NCBI GenBank assembly: GCA_030691805.1
Contig: JAUYDP010000356.1
Coordinates: 1-7,148, forward strand
Reading direction: 5' to 3'
Length of the DNA: 7,148 bases
DNA from: Dehalococcoidia bacterium
Lineage (GTDB): Bacteria; Chloroflexota; Dehalococcoidia; JAUYDP01
The notes under the pieces are model-generated. The model ran no database searches and was not told the DNA's origin. It was given only the letters and a program-made list of their open reading frames with translations. Shown in pieces: positions 5,272-7,148 of the stretch (positions within the stretch are counted from its first letter, which is position 1; every line of letters starts with the position of its first letter). A program made the position numbers and the translations under genes.

Positions 5272-6372
5272 ATGCCTTCTAAGAAAATAGAAGACCTTAT
5301 CAGACCTGATGTCTGGGACATCAAGGAATATATTCCCATCGAGCCTCCTGAGGTTCTGGGCAAGGCTCATGGTATGGCGCCGGAACGCATCATAAAGCTG
5401 GACGGCAATGAGAATCCCTACGGCCCTTCGCCGCGCGTCGCTGAGGCCCTGGCCCGGTGCCAGAGCTTTCCATTCTACCCGGATCCCGGGCAGCAGGAGC
5501 TTCGCCGGCTTATCCAGGGGTATATTGGGATAGACGCCCGCTACATCTTTGGCGGAAGCGGCAGCGACGAGATCATTGACCTCATCTTGAGGGCTACCAT
5601 CAGCCCCGGAGACAAGATCATAGATTGCCCGCCTACCTTCGGTATGTACCGGTTCAGCACCGAGGTGTGCGGCGGAGGCGTGGTGGACGTGCCCAGGGAC
5701 GACCGCTACCAAATAGACCTGGAGAGGGTACTGGAGGTTATTGACGACAGGACGAAGATTATCTTCTTAGCCTCACCAAACAATCCTACTGGAACCCTGA
5801 TGCCTCTGGAGATAGTACCGGAACTTCTCAAGACCGGTCTGCTGGTAGTCTTAGACGAGGCGTATTACGAGTTCAGTGGAAAGACCATGATCCATGAAGC
5901 GCTTCAGCATGAGAACCTGATAGTGCTCCGTACATTCAGCAAATGGGCTGGCCTGGCCGGGCTGCGGGTCGGCTACGGAGTAATGCAGGAAAGCATCTCC
6001 CGCCACCTCTGGAAGATCAAGCCTCCTTACAATGTGAATGTGGCCGCTCTAGAGGCGGTCCAAGCGACGCTCTCTGACATTCCTTACCTGCGAACCAACG
6101 TCGAGAAGATCAAGGCAGAGAGGGAGCGTATGTACAGCGCCTTGGAGGACTTGGACTTCCTGAAGCCTTTTCCGTCCGAGGCCAACTTCGTGTTCTGCCT
6201 GCTCACTCGTGGTCGTGGTCTCGCGGTGCGGGACGCACTCCGGGAGAAAGGGATATTCGTCCGCTATTTCGAAACACCCCTGACCAGGAACGCCATACGC
6301 ATCAGTGTGGGGCGGCCGGAGGACACCGATGCCGTTATGCGCGCTCTTCAGGACATCGGGAAGGAGCTTTAG
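5272..6372 (+). CDS. hisC: Histidinol-phosphate aminotransferase
   Basis: A PLP-dependent class I/II (fold type I) aminotransferase that converts imidazole acetol phosphate and glutamate to histidinol phosphate. The 366 residues are typical. Counting from ATG 5272, landmarks are KLDGNENPYGPSP (42-54), YPDPGQQELRRLI (69-81), GGSGSDEIIDLI (94-105), SPNNPTG (168-174, N171), LDEAYYEF (194-201, D195 and Y198) and TFSKWAGLAGLRVGYG (221-236) with the PLP lysine K224 and R232. RISVG near the end provides R343 for the substrate carboxylate. All cofactor residues are present. I chose ATG 5272, with AGAAAGGAA (5252-5260) upstream. The frame is open back to GTG 5179, but that extension translates the repeat region and resembles nothing. 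It ends 2 bp before hisB, so the two are co-translated. It could also act on aromatic amino acids, as some relatives do, but the his context makes HisC by far the best call. Confidence 0.96.
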   Translation: MPSKKIEDLIRPDVWDIKEYIPIEPPEVLGKAHGMAPERIIKLDGNENPYGPSPRVAEALARCQSFPFYPDPGQQELRRLIQGYIGIDARYIFGGSGSDEIIDLILRATISPGDKIIDCPPTFGMYRFSTEVCGGGVVDVPRDDRYQIDLERVLEVIDDRTKIIFLASPNNPTGTLMPLEIVPELLKTGLLVVLDEAYYEFSGKTMIHEALQHENLIVLRTFSKWAGLAGLRVGYGVMQESISRHLWKIKPPYNVNVAALEAVQATLSDIPYLRTNVEKIKAERERMYSALEDLDFLKPFPSEANFVFCLLTRGRGLAVRDALREKGIFVRYFETPLTRNAIRISVGRPEDTDAVMRALQDIGKEL

Positions 6373-6374
6373 CG

Positions 6375-6974
6375 ATGACACAGCGTAAAGCCTCCCAAAA
6401 ACGGGAGACCAAGGAGACCAGCGTCCTGGTGGAGTTGGACCTGGATGGTAAGGGCGATGCGGCGGTGGACACGGGCATCGGGATGCTTGACCACCTCCTC
6501 ACCCTACTAGCCAGACACTCTTCCTTCGATTTGCGGGTCCAGGCCAGCGGAGACGTTCACATAGACCCTCACCACACGGTTGAGGACGTGGCTATCGTCC
6601 TGGGCAAGGCGTTAAATCAGGCCCTTGGGGAGAAAAAGGGCATTACCCGCATGTCCCACGCCATCGTGCCCTTCGACGAGGCGCTGGCGCTGGTCGCAGT
6701 AGACCTTTCCGGTAGGGGCTACGCGGTGGTTGACGCCCAATTCTCCTCGGACAAGATCGGCGGGCTCCCTACTGACCTGGTGCCCCATTTCCTTCACTCT
6801 CTGGCGATCGAGGGCCGGATGAATCTGCACGTGCGCCTGATGGCGGGCACCAACGACCATCATCGGGCCGAGGTAATCATAAAGGCCCTGGCCCGGGCTT
6901 TAGGACAGGCCACTCGCATCGTTCCGCTGTCAGAGGACCGCATTCCTAGCACTAAGGGAACTCTGGAAGCCTAA
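6375..6974 (+). CDS. hisB: Imidazoleglycerol-phosphate dehydratase
   Basis: A manganese-dependent enzyme that dehydrates imidazoleglycerol phosphate to imidazole acetol phosphate, the substrate of HisC just upstream. The 199 residues correspond to the monofunctional dehydratase, without the histidinol-phosphatase domain of the enterobacterial fusion. Landmarks: ETKET (11-15), TGIGMLDHLL (33-42), HIDPHHTVEDVAIVLG (62-77), VPFDEALA (98-105), NDHHRAE (160-166) and the C-terminal PSTKGTL (191-197). The metal-binding histidines and glutamates lie in LDH, HHTVED and the NDHHRAE region, all present. ATG 6375 has a good ribosome binding site, AAGGAG (6361-6366), 8 nt upstream inside the end of hisC. 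The phosphatase of the next step is not in the window. Confidence 0.97.
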   Translation: MTQRKASQKRETKETSVLVELDLDGKGDAAVDTGIGMLDHLLTLLARHSSFDLRVQASGDVHIDPHHTVEDVAIVLGKALNQALGEKKGITRMSHAIVPFDEALALVAVDLSGRGYAVVDAQFSSDKIGGLPTDLVPHFLHSLAIEGRMNLHVRLMAGTNDHHRAEVIIKALARALGQATRIVPLSEDRIPSTKGTLEA

Positions 6975-7013
6975 CAGATTGGAGAATTGCCGGCCCTCCC
7001 CAGGGCTAGCATA

Positions 7014-7148
7014 ATGACCAGTCCTGGCCGCGACACCGGCTCGTTAGTCCATTCCCCGCGGCTGCGACTTCATTATGGCTACGTCGCTCTGGCCATGGCC
7101 TCCCTGGCCCTTCTGACAACCCTGGGCTTTGGGCGCTTCGCCTATAGC
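7014..7148 (+). CDS. MFS transporter, N-terminal fragment cut by the window edge
   Basis: Forty-five codons open to the last base. A polar start of about 18 residues leads into LHYGYVALAMASLALLTTLG and then FGRFAYS. An HYGW/HYGY entry to the first membrane helix ending in GFGRFAYS is typical of one group of major facilitator superfamily transporters. The substrate cannot be told from this fragment. The start is taken as ATG 7014, with only a weak AGGG upstream. TTG 6987 is in the same frame but its nearby GGAGA is too close. It follows hisB by 39 bp on the same strand, with no terminator seen, so it may be read from the his operon or be the next unit. Confidence 0.65.
   Translation, partial: MTSPGRDTGSLVHSPRLRLHYGYVALAMASLALLTTLGFGRFAYS

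Overview
The window carries the 5' part of a histidine biosynthesis operon on the + strand (hisZ, two different hisG-like genes, hisD, hisC, hisB). Before it lie a divergent tRNA-Gly gene with a small DUF433/DUF5615 toxin-antitoxin-like pair on the - strand and, at the left edge, a small membrane protein gene. The DNA is moderately GC-rich. The use of HisZ with short-form HisG, the GPGG variant in HisD and the style of HisB and HisC point to a bacterium, most likely Chloroflexota and perhaps Dehalococcoidia-like. This placement is an inference from protein style, not from a marker gene.

Layout. Positions 2-247 (+) encode a DUF5654-type two-helix membrane protein. Positions 810-128 (-) encode a DUF433 antitoxin-like protein and a DUF5615 PIN-like protein that overlap by a TTGA stop/start. 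The last ~35 codons of the DUF5615 gene have no family resemblance and lie antisense to the DUF5654 gene, so its 3' end looks replaced. Positions 957-882 (-) are a complete tRNA-Gly(UCC) with encoded CCA and a near-consensus sigma70 promoter. The tRNA reads towards the DUF433 gene. Positions 958-1093 form a divergent promoter region.

From 1094 the operon runs with very tight joints: hisZ, 7 bp, hisG-A, an 11 bp overlap, hisG-B, 0 bp, hisD, then a 240 bp gap with 34-bp-period GC-rich repeats and a UUCG-capped hairpin, hisC, 2 bp, hisB. A truncated MFS transporter gene begins 39 bp after hisB.

How the genes work together. HisZ plus HisG catalyse step 1 (ATP + PRPP to PR-ATP), HisB step 7, HisC step 8 and HisD the last two oxidations. 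The genes for the middle steps (hisI/E, hisA, hisH, hisF) are not in the window.

The most interesting signal is the tandem pair of HisG homologues. Copy A keeps the N-terminal ALPKGRL motif but has lost the PRPP-binding TGxTL loop. Copy B keeps TGATL but has ALPDGHL at the N-terminus. This complementary loss suggests a three-component HisZ/HisG-A/HisG-B ATP phosphoribosyltransferase in which neither HisG may work alone. That is a hypothesis from reading motifs, not a demonstrated system.
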